Shown here: positions 34,959 to 44,335 of the stretch, piece by piece
Layout: each line of letters opens with the position of its first letter
Position numbering within the stretch: position 1 is the stretch's first letter
Assembly: GCF_923079645.1 (NCBI RefSeq)
Contig: NZ_CAKLPY010000002.1
Coordinates: 992,001-1,056,000 of the forward strand
DNA length: 64,000 nt
DNA from: Emticicia aquatica
GTDB taxonomy: Bacteria; Bacteroidota; Bacteroidia; Cytophagales; Spirosomataceae
Direction of reading: 5' to 3'
Translations under genes and position numbers: made by a program
The notes under the pieces: model-generated
What the model was told of the DNA's origin: nothing
The model's database searches: none
What the model saw: only the letters and a program-made list of their open reading frames with translations

Positions 34959-35765
34959 ATGAAACGCCACTCTTTAGTGTTGATAATTGGCTTATTTTGT
35001 GTTTCGACAAAGGTTTGCGGGCAGGGTAATTTAAAGCAGTTTTTTCAGGAATGTGGCGTCAAAGGTAGTACAACCATTTATGATTATAAGCATCAAAAAT
35101 GGATATATTCTGACTCATTAGATGCCCAAAAGCTTAGTTTACCCGCTTCCACATTTAAAATCATCAATTTATTGATTGCCTTAGAAACGAAAGTTATCAA
35201 AGATGAAAACGAAGTTGTAAAATGGGTCGGAAAAACGGACACAACACTTTATGGATTTCGCCCCGAAATATACCGAGATATGACCGTAAAAGAGGCATTT
35301 GAAGTATCGGCTGGATGGGTATTTATTGAATTGGCAAAAAAAATAGGTAGAAAAAATTATACAAAATATTTAAAAGCTTGCCATTACGGTAACGTTGACT
35401 TATCTGAAAAAGGTACTGACTTTTGGAATTTTGGGCGTTTTGGAATTTCGCCACAAAATCAAGTTAACTTATTAAAAGATATTTATGAAGAAAAACTCCC
35501 TTTTTCTAAGCAAAATTACAAAATATTGAAAAAAATAATGATTACTGAGAAAACCAACGATTACATAATCAGAGCTAAAACTGGTTGGACACGTGACGGA
35601 GGTATTGATTCTGGTTGGTGGGTTGGATATGTAGAAAATAAAAAAAATACCTATTTCTTTGCCACTCGAATCACAAAAAAACGTACAGAATCTAACCCAA
35701 ATTTCGGTCAATGCCGAAAAACAATTACAAAAACGATTTTGAAACAAATTAAAGCAGTCCAATAA
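34959..35765 (+). CDS. class D (OXA-type) beta-lactamase
   Basis: A 268-residue exported serine enzyme with a signal peptide ending near VCGQ. Class D motifs are present: Ser64-Thr-Phe-Lys67 with the nucleophile Ser64 and the lysine that is usually carbamylated, Tyr143-Gly-Asn145, Lys207-Thr-Gly209, and Trp-Trp-Val-Gly at 220-223. The SxV motif, however, reads Ser117-Ala-Gly119. It hydrolyses or binds beta-lactams in the periplasm; activity and spectrum cannot be predicted. No mobile element, integron or att site surrounds it, so it looks chromosomal and intrinsic. The next gene, 23 bases downstream, is a cell-wall muramidase. Confidence 0.92.
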   Translation: MKRHSLVLIIGLFCVSTKVCGQGNLKQFFQECGVKGSTTIYDYKHQKWIYSDSLDAQKLSLPASTFKIINLLIALETKVIKDENEVVKWVGKTDTTLYGFRPEIYRDMTVKEAFEVSAGWVFIELAKKIGRKNYTKYLKACHYGNVDLSEKGTDFWNFGRFGISPQNQVNLLKDIYEEKLPFSKQNYKILKKIMITEKTNDYIIRAKTGWTRDGGIDSGWWVGYVENKKNTYFFATRITKKRTESNPNFGQCRKTITKTILKQIKAVQ

Positions 35766-35788
35766 ACATCAACACATTGATAAACTTT

Positions 35789-37030
35789 ATGAAAAGCCCT
35801 TTTTTAAATCTCTTAATTGCCCTACAACTAGGAATGGTAGTTTTATTTGCCTGTACTAAAAAACAAGTAGCCAATAAATATAACATTTCTACGAATTCAA
35901 AAACTCAAATAATTACAGGTGCAGACCAAATTTCGGAGTATTTACCCTTGTTGAAAGGAAAAAGAGTAGCAATGTTGGTCAATCAAACTTCAATTATCGG
36001 TAAAAAAGCCAGTGTTGATAGTTTATTGAGTTTAGGCGTAAACATTGTGAAGGTCTTTGGGCCAGAACACGGTTTTCGTGGAAATGCCAGTAATGGAGCA
36101 AAAGTAAATAACGAAATTGATGCAAAAACTGGTATTCCGATAATTTCGCTTTATGGCAAAATCAAACGCCCAACCAAAGAACATTTGGCAGATGTTGATG
36201 TAATGATTTTTGATATTCAAGATGTGGGAGCGAGATTTTATACCTACATAAATACGCTCGCTCATGTGATGGAGTCTTGTGCCGAATTTAATAAAGAATT
36301 AATTATTTTGGATAGACCAAACCCAAATGGATATTTGGTTGATGGTCCAATTTTACAAAAAGAATTATATTCAGGTATTGGGATGTTCCCGATTCCTATT
36401 GCTCATGGACTTACAATCGGTGAATTTGCACAAATGATTAATGGCGAAGGATGGATTCCAAACAAACTCCAATGTAAGATTCGTGTCATTAAAATTGCCA
36501 ATTATAGCCACGAAATGGCTTATGATTTACCAGTTTTTCCTTCTCCAAACCTAAACACGCAACAATCCATTTTGCTTTATCCGAGTGTTTGTTTGTTTGA
36601 AGGAACAATTTTGAGTCAAGGTCGAGGTACTTATATTCCATTTACGGTTTTAGGAGCTCCCGCTTTAAAAGGGAAATATGACTTTAGCTTCAAACCTGTG
36701 AGCATTCAAGGCATGAGCGAAACACCTTTACACCAAAATGAAGATTGTTTTGGGCTTGATTTGAGAAAATACGATGCCAATATTCTTAGGAAAAAGAAAC
36801 AAATCAATCTTTCATGGATGATGGAATTATACAAAGCTTATCCATTCAAAGATAAGTTTTTTGATAAAACTCAAAGCAAGCAAATGGGCGACATAAATAA
36901 ATTGGCAGGAACTGAGCAATTCAAACAACAAATTATTGACGGTGCTTCAGAAGCTGAAATCCGTAAAAGTTGGGAGCCAGGGCTAAGCAATTACAAAACA
37001 TTGAGAAAAAATTATTTGCTATATCCATAA
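35789..37030 (+). CDS. namZ: DUF1343 / NamZ-type exo-beta-N-acetylmuramidase lipoprotein
   Basis: About 413 residues. A signal peptide with lipobox LFAC (Cys22) is followed by the DUF1343 domain: LVNQTSIIGKKASVDSL, then FGPEHGFRGNASNGAKV, then VMIFDIQDVGARFYTYI, then ILDRPNPNG, then the PSPNLNTQQSILLYPSVCLFEGT segment. NamZ enzymes release N-acetylmuramic acid from non-reducing ends of peptidoglycan fragments. ATG 35789 gives the lipoprotein signal; an in-frame TTG at 35777 is rejected. It follows the beta-lactamase by 23 bases, a wall-related pair. The gene name is by family, not proven. Confidence 0.9.
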   Translation: MKSPFLNLLIALQLGMVVLFACTKKQVANKYNISTNSKTQIITGADQISEYLPLLKGKRVAMLVNQTSIIGKKASVDSLLSLGVNIVKVFGPEHGFRGNASNGAKVNNEIDAKTGIPIISLYGKIKRPTKEHLADVDVMIFDIQDVGARFYTYINTLAHVMESCAEFNKELIILDRPNPNGYLVDGPILQKELYSGIGMFPIPIAHGLTIGEFAQMINGEGWIPNKLQCKIRVIKIANYSHEMAYDLPVFPSPNLNTQQSILLYPSVCLFEGTILSQGRGTYIPFTVLGAPALKGKYDFSFKPVSIQGMSETPLHQNEDCFGLDLRKYDANILRKKKQINLSWMMELYKAYPFKDKFFDKTQSKQMGDINKLAGTEQFKQQIIDGASEAEIRKSWEPGLSNYKTLRKNYLLYP

Positions 37031-37040
37031 TTATCATTCG

Positions 37041-37079
37041 ATTTTGAGAATGTAGAACAAGTGGCTACATTCTCAAAAT
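37041..37079. terminator. bidirectional terminator
   Basis: A perfect 15-bp stem attttgagaatgtag/ctacattctcaaaat (37041-37055 with 37065-37079) with a 9-base loop lies between the convergent namZ and moeA genes. Confidence 0.8.
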
Positions 37080-37087
37080 TTCATTTG

Positions 37088-38287
37088 CTACCGATAAACA
37101 AAAGCTTTAAAAACTTCACCTTTTTTAAACAAATCGTTTCCTAAAGGTAATTCCAAGAATGCGTCGGCTTCTACCAAATTAGCTAAATCTCCCGAGCCAT
37201 GCCCTTCTACTGGTGTAGCCAAAATTTTGCCCGTTTGTGTATAAGAAAGCTTTACTTGCAAAAAAAATGTTAGTTCAGGTTTAAATGAAAAGTCTTGGGC
37301 TAATTCGGCCATTAATTGCTGATTATCAATGCCTTGTGAAGCATCTATCCACTTTTTAAAAAAGCGATTCAAGCACATAAACGTCGAAACGGGATTACCT
37401 GGCAAAGCAAAAACGAGCGTTCCGTTACGAGTTTTACCAAACCAAAATGGTTTTCCTGGACGCTGCGAAACCTTGTGAAAGAGTTTTTTTACACCTTGAT
37501 TTTCAAGTGCTTGTGGCACAAAATCAAACTTTCCTGCCGAAACTCCACCACTCAAAATTAACACATCGAAAGTTTCTGTGAATTCCGTAATTTTTTGTTC
37601 AATAATATCCTGATTATCAGGCAACAAAATATTTTCGGTTTCAAGCCCCCAATTTTTAAGTGATGCCTGCAAAGCATAGCTATTCGACGTTCGGATTTGA
37701 TGAGGCAACGGTTTTTCTTTAATCGGCACAATTTCTTCGCCAGTCGAAATAACTACGGCACGGAGTTTTTTCTGAACCAATATTTCATGTTTGCCAATTG
37801 TGGCTGCAACACCTATTTCAGCCGAAGAAATTTTTCGACCTTTTGAAACAATTACCTCGCCAGTTCTTCTGTCTGACCCTTGTAGATGAATATTTTGACC
37901 TTCTTTAAACTCTGAGAAATCAGCTATGATTTGTGCTTTTTTGCCCGAAATAAGTAAATCTTCATAGCGAATCACCATATCGGTATTAAGTGGAATCATC
38001 GCTCCTGTCATTACTTCTACACAATTTTGAGGGCTATTTAAGGTCTTTTGTGGATTTCCAGCAGCGGCAGTCGTTTCAATCTCAAAAATAGTTTTCCCTG
38101 CTTTGAGTTGAGCAAATTGAATCGCTATACCATCCATTGTTACCCGATTAAAAGGCGGAAAATCTCGGTCTGCACATAAATCTTCTGCTAATACTCTTCC
38201 CAAAGCTATGTCAATTGATACTTTTTCGGTAGGAATATTAATGGTGTTTTCTAAAATTATTCGTTCGGCTTCTTCGACAGTTATCAT
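37088..38287 (-). CDS. moeA: molybdopterin molybdotransferase
   Basis: About 399 residues, cytosolic. It inserts molybdate into adenylated molybdopterin, the last step of Moco synthesis. Domains are in the usual order: MoeA N-terminal with RVLAEDLCADRDFPPFNRVTMDGIA, the MPT-binding domain with ILSGGVSAGKFDFVP and HKVSQRPGKPFWFG and VFALPGNPVSTF, and a C-terminal beta domain. ATG 38287 (MITVEEAE...) is preferred; a GTG at 38359 would add 24 atypical residues. moaA lies 26 kb downstream and xdhC 4 kb downstream, so Moco genes are dispersed here. Confidence 0.94.
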   Translation of the reverse strand: MITVEEAERIILENTINIPTEKVSIDIALGRVLAEDLCADRDFPPFNRVTMDGIAIQFAQLKAGKTIFEIETTAAAGNPQKTLNSPQNCVEVMTGAMIPLNTDMVIRYEDLLISGKKAQIIADFSEFKEGQNIHLQGSDRRTGEVIVSKGRKISSAEIGVAATIGKHEILVQKKLRAVVISTGEEIVPIKEKPLPHQIRTSNSYALQASLKNWGLETENILLPDNQDIIEQKITEFTETFDVLILSGGVSAGKFDFVPQALENQGVKKLFHKVSQRPGKPFWFGKTRNGTLVFALPGNPVSTFMCLNRFFKKWIDASQGIDNQQLMAELAQDFSFKPELTFFLQVKLSYTQTGKILATPVEGHGSGDLANLVEADAFLELPLGNDLFKKGEVFKAFVYR

Positions 38288-38385
38288 AAAATATTTTATT
38301 CTGAACAACAAATTACCAGATTTTTCACGAATTATTTGGCAAAAATTCTCAAAATTCACTTCATTCGTGTACTAATCAACAAACT

Positions 38386-41118
38386 ATGAAAAAAACTTTA
38401 TTTCTGTGTTTCTTTGCGTTGGCTTTACAAGCTCAACAACTCAAGTTAGAAATTAATAATTTTGAGATAAAAAGCATTTCTAGCAGCAAGCCTACTTATT
38501 CGCTACCATTACTTTCATTTGAAATTGATAAGCAAATAACCACAACTTTATCCAAAGATTGGACATCAAAATTGGACATTACTTATACCGAAAACGGTTA
38601 TTTCAACAATGCTTTTAAAGTTCAAATCGTCTTCAAAAATACTTCAAAGGATACGCTAAATCTCAGGAATGTGGTGCCATTTGGCACTTCCGACAAACAT
38701 GTTTATATGACTGGCTTGGGTGACCATTGGCTTTCACGTACCCATATTTTTCAGCCTAACAAAGCTCCTGTAAACGTAATTGTACCTGATAATGCGTGGG
38801 AATTGGGTTATGCTGGAATTGAACTCGAAAATGGCAAAAAGGTCTGTGCCATCACTCGTCGGAAAAGTTGGGAGAAAGCCACTCGCAAGCGTTTTGAAAC
38901 CATTGTTGCTCCGCAAGGAACGGTTGTATATGAGTTTTATGCCGATTTTTACGAAGGTACTTGGCAAGATGGTTTACGAAAGATTTTTCAAGAAAAATAT
39001 TTGTACGATGTAGAAAAATTCGATGAGTCGCTTTACCAACGACAAGATTTAAAATGGATTCAAGATACTTATGTTATGCACTTGATTATGGCTTGGGATA
39101 AATGGTTTTATACGCCCCAAGATGGCTACAATGCGTACAAAAATTTCTTGAAAAATGGAGAAAAACTATACGGCGGAAACGATGTCGTGGGTATTTGGCC
39201 AACTTGGCCAACTTTAGGTCTTGACCAACGTAATCAATGGGATTTGTTTCGTGATTTACCTGGTGGTTTGCCAAAATTGCGAGAAATGGCAGAATATTCA
39301 CGCAAACAAGATACCAAGTTTTTTATTTGTTATAATCCTTGGGACGAAAGCACAAGTTATAAAAACTCAGCCAAAGAGGGCGAAAAAGGGCACCTAGATG
39401 GAATGGCAGAATTGGTAAAAGAGATTTCAGCAGATGGTGTCGTACTTGACACAAAAGGAGAGTCGAGCCGAGACTTGCAGATGGCTGCCGATGGCGTACG
39501 AAAAGGAGTAATAATGTATTCGGAAGGAATGGCCGTGCCGAAAAATATGTCAGGTATTATTTCGGGACGGGTTCATAATGCTTTATACTATCCGCCGATG
39601 TTGAATTTGAATAAATTTATTCGTCCTGATTTTGCTATTTTTAGAGTCGCTGAATTATATCTCGAGCCAATAAAAAGAGAATTTGCAACAGCTTTTTTTA
39701 ATGGTTATGGCACTGAATTAAATATTTTCAGAAATGGCAAACCTCTCGAATGGCTTGATGAACAATACCGATATTTAGGGAAAACTTCGAGGATTTTGAG
39801 AGAAAATTCGGCATTTTTTCATTCAAAAAACTACGTTCCATTAATCTCGACTTTAAAAGATAAAATATATGTAAACGAATGGAAAATAGAGGCAGGAAAA
39901 AGTGCTATTTACACCATTTTTAGTGTTATTCCTGAAGGTTTCAAAGGACTTTTATTTGAAGTTGATTCCACGAAAAACTATCATTACGTTGACCTCTGGC
40001 ATCATAAAGATTTGATTCCAAGCAAGCAAAATGACGGCAGGTTTTATATTGAAGCAGAAACGGATGCTTTTAATCAATCTTGGCTTGGCACAAACAACGA
40101 AGGCGAAGTTGATTGCATCGGAAAATTTCCAAAATTGCTTGATATTAACTTAAATATCTATGAAGATTCTTTGAAAATTGAGGCAAAACAAGGCACTGAA
40201 ATTAGAATTTGGGCGGGGTTGCCAAGTTATGAAAAAGCGTATAAATCTTTCAAAAACAAGCAACGCTTTTCAATAAAACTGATGGATTATTTTGAGCAAT
40301 ATGAAGGAAAATTTATTGTGCAATTATTTGATAATCAACAACTTATTGATGAAAGAATTTTTGAAATAAAAGCTGGAACACCACGATTAGTAAGCAAAAT
40401 AAAAATAAATACTACGGCTGTTTTTGATAATAAAAGCATGATAAAAGTTCCTTCTGGAAAATTTAAGTTCAATTTTACACGTGGCGATGATTTTGTATTT
40501 TATCCTGATGAAAAAAGTAGCATTGAAAAAAGCATGAAAAGTTTTTCAATCGATCAAAACTTAGTTACTAACGCCAATTTTCAAGCATTTTTGGTAAAAT
40601 CAAAATATAAACCTGAGGATGAAACGAATTTCTTGAAACATTGGCAAGGCAAAAAAATGCCTGATAGTTTGACTAATTTTCCTGTAATTTATGTGAGTTA
40701 TGAAGATGCTCAACGTTATTGTTCGTGGCAAGGAAAACGACTACCAACAGAACAAGAATGGCAATACGCTGCTCAATATCCTGATGCCCGTGATTATCCG
40801 TGGGGAATGGCTTTTGATTCGACAAAAACCAATGCTGGTGATGGCAAAATAAAGGTTGTGGGAAAATATCCGAATGGAGCAAATGAACTAAAAATAAATG
40901 ATTTGGTAGGCAGTGTTTGGCAAATGACTAATGATGTTTATCAAAACGGTTCATATAAATATATTATGCTCAAAGGTGGGTCATACTTCAAACCAACTTC
41001 TAGTTGGTGGTATGTACAAGGCGGACCACAAAAATTGACGCATCGACAACATTTATTAAGGGTTTCGGAAGGTTTTGAACGAAATGCTACGGTAGGTTTT
41101 CGATGTGTAAAAGACTAG
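38386..41118 (+). CDS. secreted glycoside-hydrolase-like protein fused to a SUMF/FGE-sulfatase domain
   Basis: A 910-residue exported protein with a signal peptide ending in LQAQ. Residues about 30-220 are beta-rich. Residues about 225-480 look like a (beta/alpha)8 glycosidase barrel with conserved-looking acidic positions in DGVVLDTKGESS and MYSEGMAVP, as in GH31/GH36-like enzymes. A further beta region follows. Residues about 710-910 form a formylglycine-generating-enzyme-type (SUMF) domain: VIYVSYEDAQRYCSWQGKRLPTEQEWQYAAQ region, PWG, NDLVGSVWQMTND and a final GFRC. The catalytic cysteine pair of true FGE is not evident, so the domain probably binds rather than modifies. Substrate unknown. 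Confidence 0.75.
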   Translation: MKKTLFLCFFALALQAQQLKLEINNFEIKSISSSKPTYSLPLLSFEIDKQITTTLSKDWTSKLDITYTENGYFNNAFKVQIVFKNTSKDTLNLRNVVPFGTSDKHVYMTGLGDHWLSRTHIFQPNKAPVNVIVPDNAWELGYAGIELENGKKVCAITRRKSWEKATRKRFETIVAPQGTVVYEFYADFYEGTWQDGLRKIFQEKYLYDVEKFDESLYQRQDLKWIQDTYVMHLIMAWDKWFYTPQDGYNAYKNFLKNGEKLYGGNDVVGIWPTWPTLGLDQRNQWDLFRDLPGGLPKLREMAEYSRKQDTKFFICYNPWDESTSYKNSAKEGEKGHLDGMAELVKEISADGVVLDTKGESSRDLQMAADGVRKGVIMYSEGMAVPKNMSGIISGRVHNALYYPPMLNLNKFIRPDFAIFRVAELYLEPIKREFATAFFNGYGTELNIFRNGKPLEWLDEQYRYLGKTSRILRENSAFFHSKNYVPLISTLKDKIYVNEWKIEAGKSAIYTIFSVIPEGFKGLLFEVDSTKNYHYVDLWHHKDLIPSKQNDGRFYIEAETDAFNQSWLGTNNEGEVDCIGKFPKLLDINLNIYEDSLKIEAKQGTEIRIWAGLPSYEKAYKSFKNKQRFSIKLMDYFEQYEGKFIVQLFDNQQLIDERIFEIKAGTPRLVSKIKINTTAVFDNKSMIKVPSGKFKFNFTRGDDFVFYPDEKSSIEKSMKSFSIDQNLVTNANFQAFLVKSKYKPEDETNFLKHWQGKKMPDSLTNFPVIYVSYEDAQRYCSWQGKRLPTEQEWQYAAQYPDARDYPWGMAFDSTKTNAGDGKIKVVGKYPNGANELKINDLVGSVWQMTNDVYQNGSYKYIMLKGGSYFKPTSSWWYVQGGPQKLTHRQHLLRVSEGFERNATVGFRCVKD

Positions 41119-41131
41119 AAAATTCTACCCA

Positions 41132-41893
41132 TCAACCTTCAAAAACAGTGTTTTCTACACTTTTATTTTTGAGATTTTTTCTCAAAACGCCATCAACAAT
41201 TAAAAGAATTCCAACTGAAAAAATCACTTTCCCATAAGTATAAAGCAATTTAGGTTGGATATTAAAGACAAAAAAACACGAATAAGTATAAATATCAACA
41301 ATTAGCAGACATAACACACCAATAATGGTTTCATACCAAGTCCGTTTAAATGGATTATCAACCAAAACACAGAGAAAAGCTATTATTATGGCCACAAAAA
41401 TAAAACTTGCAAGTACCACAAACACTTGAAGTCTGTCCGAAAAATAGGTTTTATAAATTTCAAAAAAAGAAAAACTAAATCCTATTAGTACTATTATCGA
41501 AACTCCGATTGCATAGAAAACAATCTTTCTTTCAACTTTTTTTATTGCATTAATTTTCTTAAAAAAAACTGCACTAAGTATTATATACGATGCAATGTTA
41601 TTTAAGACAATCACAATAAAAAGGTTGTCAGGATGAATAAAGAAATGATACGCTTCCGTGGCGATACAAGTCAGCAAAAATGCTATTAATAGTGAGTAAA
41701 TGTCTTTTTTCTTGCTTTTTTTAACTTGAGAAATCAAATATCCAAGCAAAAAAACAATCGGTGCTTGATTGAGCATTTTTGCTAATAGCAAATCATCCCA
41801 CTTCAATGAATCGTGATTTATTGGAAGAAACTGAAAAAAAGGACTCGTAATTAATACAATAATTAGGTAAAATGTTACAAAATTAGAGGTCAT
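41132..41893 (-). CDS. multi-pass membrane protein of unknown function
   Basis: A 253-residue protein with about eight predicted membrane helices and short connecting loops; basic residues (KKSKKKD, KKINAIKKVERK) mark cytoplasmic sides. The layout recalls YhhN-like/lysoplasmalogenase or seven-helix sensor membrane domains, but no motif confirms either. It ends 13 bases from the convergent glycosidase-like gene and starts 66 bases downstream of xdhC on the same strand. Confidence 0.65.
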   Translation of the reverse strand: MTSNFVTFYLIIVLITSPFFQFLPINHDSLKWDDLLLAKMLNQAPIVFLLGYLISQVKKSKKKDIYSLLIAFLLTCIATEAYHFFIHPDNLFIVIVLNNIASYIILSAVFFKKINAIKKVERKIVFYAIGVSIIVLIGFSFSFFEIYKTYFSDRLQVFVVLASFIFVAIIIAFLCVLVDNPFKRTWYETIIGVLCLLIVDIYTYSCFFVFNIQPKLLYTYGKVIFSVGILLIVDGVLRKNLKNKSVENTVFEG

Positions 41894-41959
41894 TTTTTTA
41901 AGTAGGGTTAGGCAAAAGTATTTTCATCGCAAAAATACTAATTTTCACTAAGAAAAAAA

Positions 41960-43072
41960 CTAATTCTCATAAATCGGTTTCTCCCTTAGTCGCAAACGGC
42001 TTCCTTCCCTACCCGAAAATGCCGCTCTGATTTCAGCACAAACGGACAATGCAATTTCTTCAGGCGTTGCGGCACCAATATCTAAGCCAACAGGACTATA
42101 AATGCGGTTTTCTTGCTCGTTTGTTAAAACAATGTTTTCCTCTGCCATTCGGTCGTACATTTTGATTGTTCGCTTTTTAGGGCCTAAAAGTCCAATATAT
42201 GAAATATTAGTTTTTAGCAATAGTTGTAGGTTTCGGTAATCTGATTCGTAATCATGGCACATCGAAATTGCAGCCGTAAAAGCATCAATCGTTGGCTCAT
42301 AATCTTTCGGAACAACCGCATCGGCTAGTTCAAAAAGTGACGCGTGCATTTTTGTGGGATTACAAATACAAACTACTCGCCAGCCTAATTCCTTCGCAAC
42401 TTTTACCATCGGATAAACGTCATAATTACTTCCAAAAACATACAATTGAATTGCTGGTGGAATCACTTCCAAGAATAAGTTTATTTTCGTTCCATCCTCC
42501 AAAACATATTCTTTGGCTACAGATTTAGTGGAAGCTAGAGCTGTTATGATTTCAGAAAGAATATTTGATTTTAATGAATTAAGTGGAAAAATTTCATCAA
42601 AATGTTTTTCGTTATCGTACCTAAAAACATCGCCTAAACTTATATTTGATTGTTCTTTGGTTAAATTTGTCACCGTTACCACCAAATTTGGTGTTCGTTG
42701 GTCAATACAATTTTGAAGTTGTCTAACCGCATTATTGGCATTTTTAGGGTCAAGTGGAGTAATCAGAACATCAATGATGCCATTGCAACCTAGTCCAACG
42801 CCAATTTGATAAGGGTCATCATCTGTTGTATCGTAAGTAATAAGCGTTGCTTTATTTTGTGACATTGCCAATCTGGCTTTTTTTAAGGCATCTCCTTCCA
42901 AACAACCGCCACTAATACCACCAATCCATTCGCCTGATTCTAAGACTAACATTCTCGCACCTGTACGTCGATACGAAGAGCCTTCCACGCGTACAACCGT
43001 TGCCAATGCAGCACGAGTTTGGCTAAAATCTATGTTTTGATAGGCTTCAGTTATTTGCTTAATTTCTTTCAT
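41960..43072 (-). CDS. XdhC/CoxI-family molybdenum hydroxylase maturation protein
   Basis: About 370 residues. The N-terminal XdhC domain has RVEGSSYRRTGARMLV and GGISGGCLEGD; the C-terminal Rossmann-like domain starts near LYVFGSNYDVYPM. XdhC proteins bind Moco, help sulfurate it and load it into xanthine dehydrogenase-type enzymes. ATG 43072 matches the usual MKEIKQI start; an earlier TTG at 43111 is rejected. The gene lies just after a cysteine desulfurase (39-base gap), the enzyme type that provides the Mo sulfur. No target hydroxylase is in the window. Confidence 0.9.
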   Translation of the reverse strand: MKEIKQITEAYQNIDFSQTRAALATVVRVEGSSYRRTGARMLVLESGEWIGGISGGCLEGDALKKARLAMSQNKATLITYDTTDDDPYQIGVGLGCNGIIDVLITPLDPKNANNAVRQLQNCIDQRTPNLVVTVTNLTKEQSNISLGDVFRYDNEKHFDEIFPLNSLKSNILSEIITALASTKSVAKEYVLEDGTKINLFLEVIPPAIQLYVFGSNYDVYPMVKVAKELGWRVVCICNPTKMHASLFELADAVVPKDYEPTIDAFTAAISMCHDYESDYRNLQLLLKTNISYIGLLGPKKRTIKMYDRMAEENIVLTNEQENRIYSPVGLDIGAATPEEIALSVCAEIRAAFSGREGSRLRLREKPIYEN

Positions 43073-43111
43073 GTATATTCTAAAAAAAGGCATTTTTTTG
43101 TTCATTAACAA

Positions 43112-44248
43112 TTATCTCATTCTATCAATCACCGTCGCTACATGATTAACAGCGATTTCTATATCTTCTTCTTTTGTCATTCTCCCGATACTAAATCTGA
43201 CCGAACTATAAGCCGATTCATCATCCAAACCCATTGCTTTCAAAACATAACTTGGTTCGGTAGAAGCCGAATTACACGCCGAACCATTGGAAACAGCTAT
43301 TTCATTCAAATTCATCAGCAATTGTTCTCCGTCAATTTTACCAAAACTTATATTCGTTGTGTTTGGTAAACGATTATCCAAACTTCCATTTATTTGCGTA
43401 TTTGGTACTTTTTCTAAAATGCCTCGTTCTAAATTATTTCTTAAAACAGCTAAACGAATTGCTTCTTGAAGCATTGTATTTCGACAGATTTCGGCAGCTT
43501 CGCCTAAACCAACAATTCCAGCCACGTTTAAGGTACCAGACCGCATACCTCGTTCGTGTTTTCCGCCATCTTGTTGGGCAGTAATATTAAGTTTTTTTCG
43601 CACATATAATGCACCAACTCCCTTAGGGCCGTAAATTTTATGTCCCGAAAAACTCAATAAATCAATTTCATCTTCAACAACATTAATTGGTATTTTTCCA
43701 ACGGCTTGCGTGGCGTCAGTATGAAATAAAACATTGTGACGATAGGCTATTTTAGTTATTTCTTTGAAAGGATAAATTACGCCGATTTCGTTATTTGCAA
43801 CCATAACCGAAATCAGAATTGTGTCTTTCCGAATAGCATTTTCCAATTGTTCTAACGAAATATTTCCTTTTGAATCAACCCCTAAATAAGTAATTTCTGC
43901 ACCTAATTTTTCAATATGTTGGCAAGTATCTAAAACAGCTTTATGTTCGGTTTTAACTGTAATTATGTGTTTGCCTTTGTGACCAAAAGCTTCAAAAACG
44001 CCTTTAATTGCCAAATTTACAGATTCGGTTGCTCCACTCGTAAATACAATCTCTTTTGGCGATGTTCCTAATAAATCAGCTATTTGCTGACGCCCAATAT
44101 CAACAGCTTCGGCGGCTTTCCAGCCATATACGTGCGAACGACTAGCAGCATTACCAAAATGTTCGGTCAAATATGGCAACATGTTTTCCAACACCTTTTT
44201 ATCGAGAGGCGTTGTAGCGTTGTAATCCATATAAATTGGATATTTCAT
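43112..44248 (-). CDS. cysteine desulfurase (NifS/IscS family)
   Basis: A 378-residue PLP enzyme taking sulfur from cysteine. The start YMDYNATTPLD, FTSGATESVNLAIKG, EHKAVLDTCQ, FHTDATQAVGK, SFSGHKIYGPKGVGALY with the PLP lysine, HERGMRSGTLN and the flexible loop GSACNSASTEPSYVL with the catalytic Cys are all intact. The loop is IscS-like (long, group I). No iscU or sufBCD lies beside it; xdhC does, so a role in Moco sulfuration is likely, though general Fe-S or tRNA thiolation supply is also possible. Confidence 0.93.
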   Translation of the reverse strand: MKYPIYMDYNATTPLDKKVLENMLPYLTEHFGNAASRSHVYGWKAAEAVDIGRQQIADLLGTSPKEIVFTSGATESVNLAIKGVFEAFGHKGKHIITVKTEHKAVLDTCQHIEKLGAEITYLGVDSKGNISLEQLENAIRKDTILISVMVANNEIGVIYPFKEITKIAYRHNVLFHTDATQAVGKIPINVVEDEIDLLSFSGHKIYGPKGVGALYVRKKLNITAQQDGGKHERGMRSGTLNVAGIVGLGEAAEICRNTMLQEAIRLAVLRNNLERGILEKVPNTQINGSLDNRLPNTTNISFGKIDGEQLLMNLNEIAVSNGSACNSASTEPSYVLKAMGLDDESAYSSVRFSIGRMTKEEDIEIAVNHVATVIDRMR

Positions 44249-44289
44249 TGAGGCTTTTGAAAAAGGCTATTTTCTTGAAAACTAATCTA

Positions 44290-44297
44290 CAAAAATA
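44290..44297 (-). promoter_or_regulatory. candidate -7 box of the desulfurase/xdhC operon
   Basis: Reads TATTTTTG on the minus strand, fitting TAnnTTTG, 42 bases before the desulfurase ATG; the nearest TTTG lies 26 bases upstream, which is too far for a canonical pair. Confidence 0.35.
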
Positions 44298-44335
44298 GCA
44301 TTAAAACTTTGCTAAAAATTACACAAATCAAACAT

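Noticed and set aside
34959..35765. Recently acquired resistance gene
   Set aside because: No integron, transposon, inverted repeats or shift in base composition around the beta-lactamase.
38288..38359. Longer moeA starting at GTG 38359
   Set aside because: The added residues do not resemble MoeA N-termini and would fill the spacer to the divergent gene; ATG 38287 gives the normal start.
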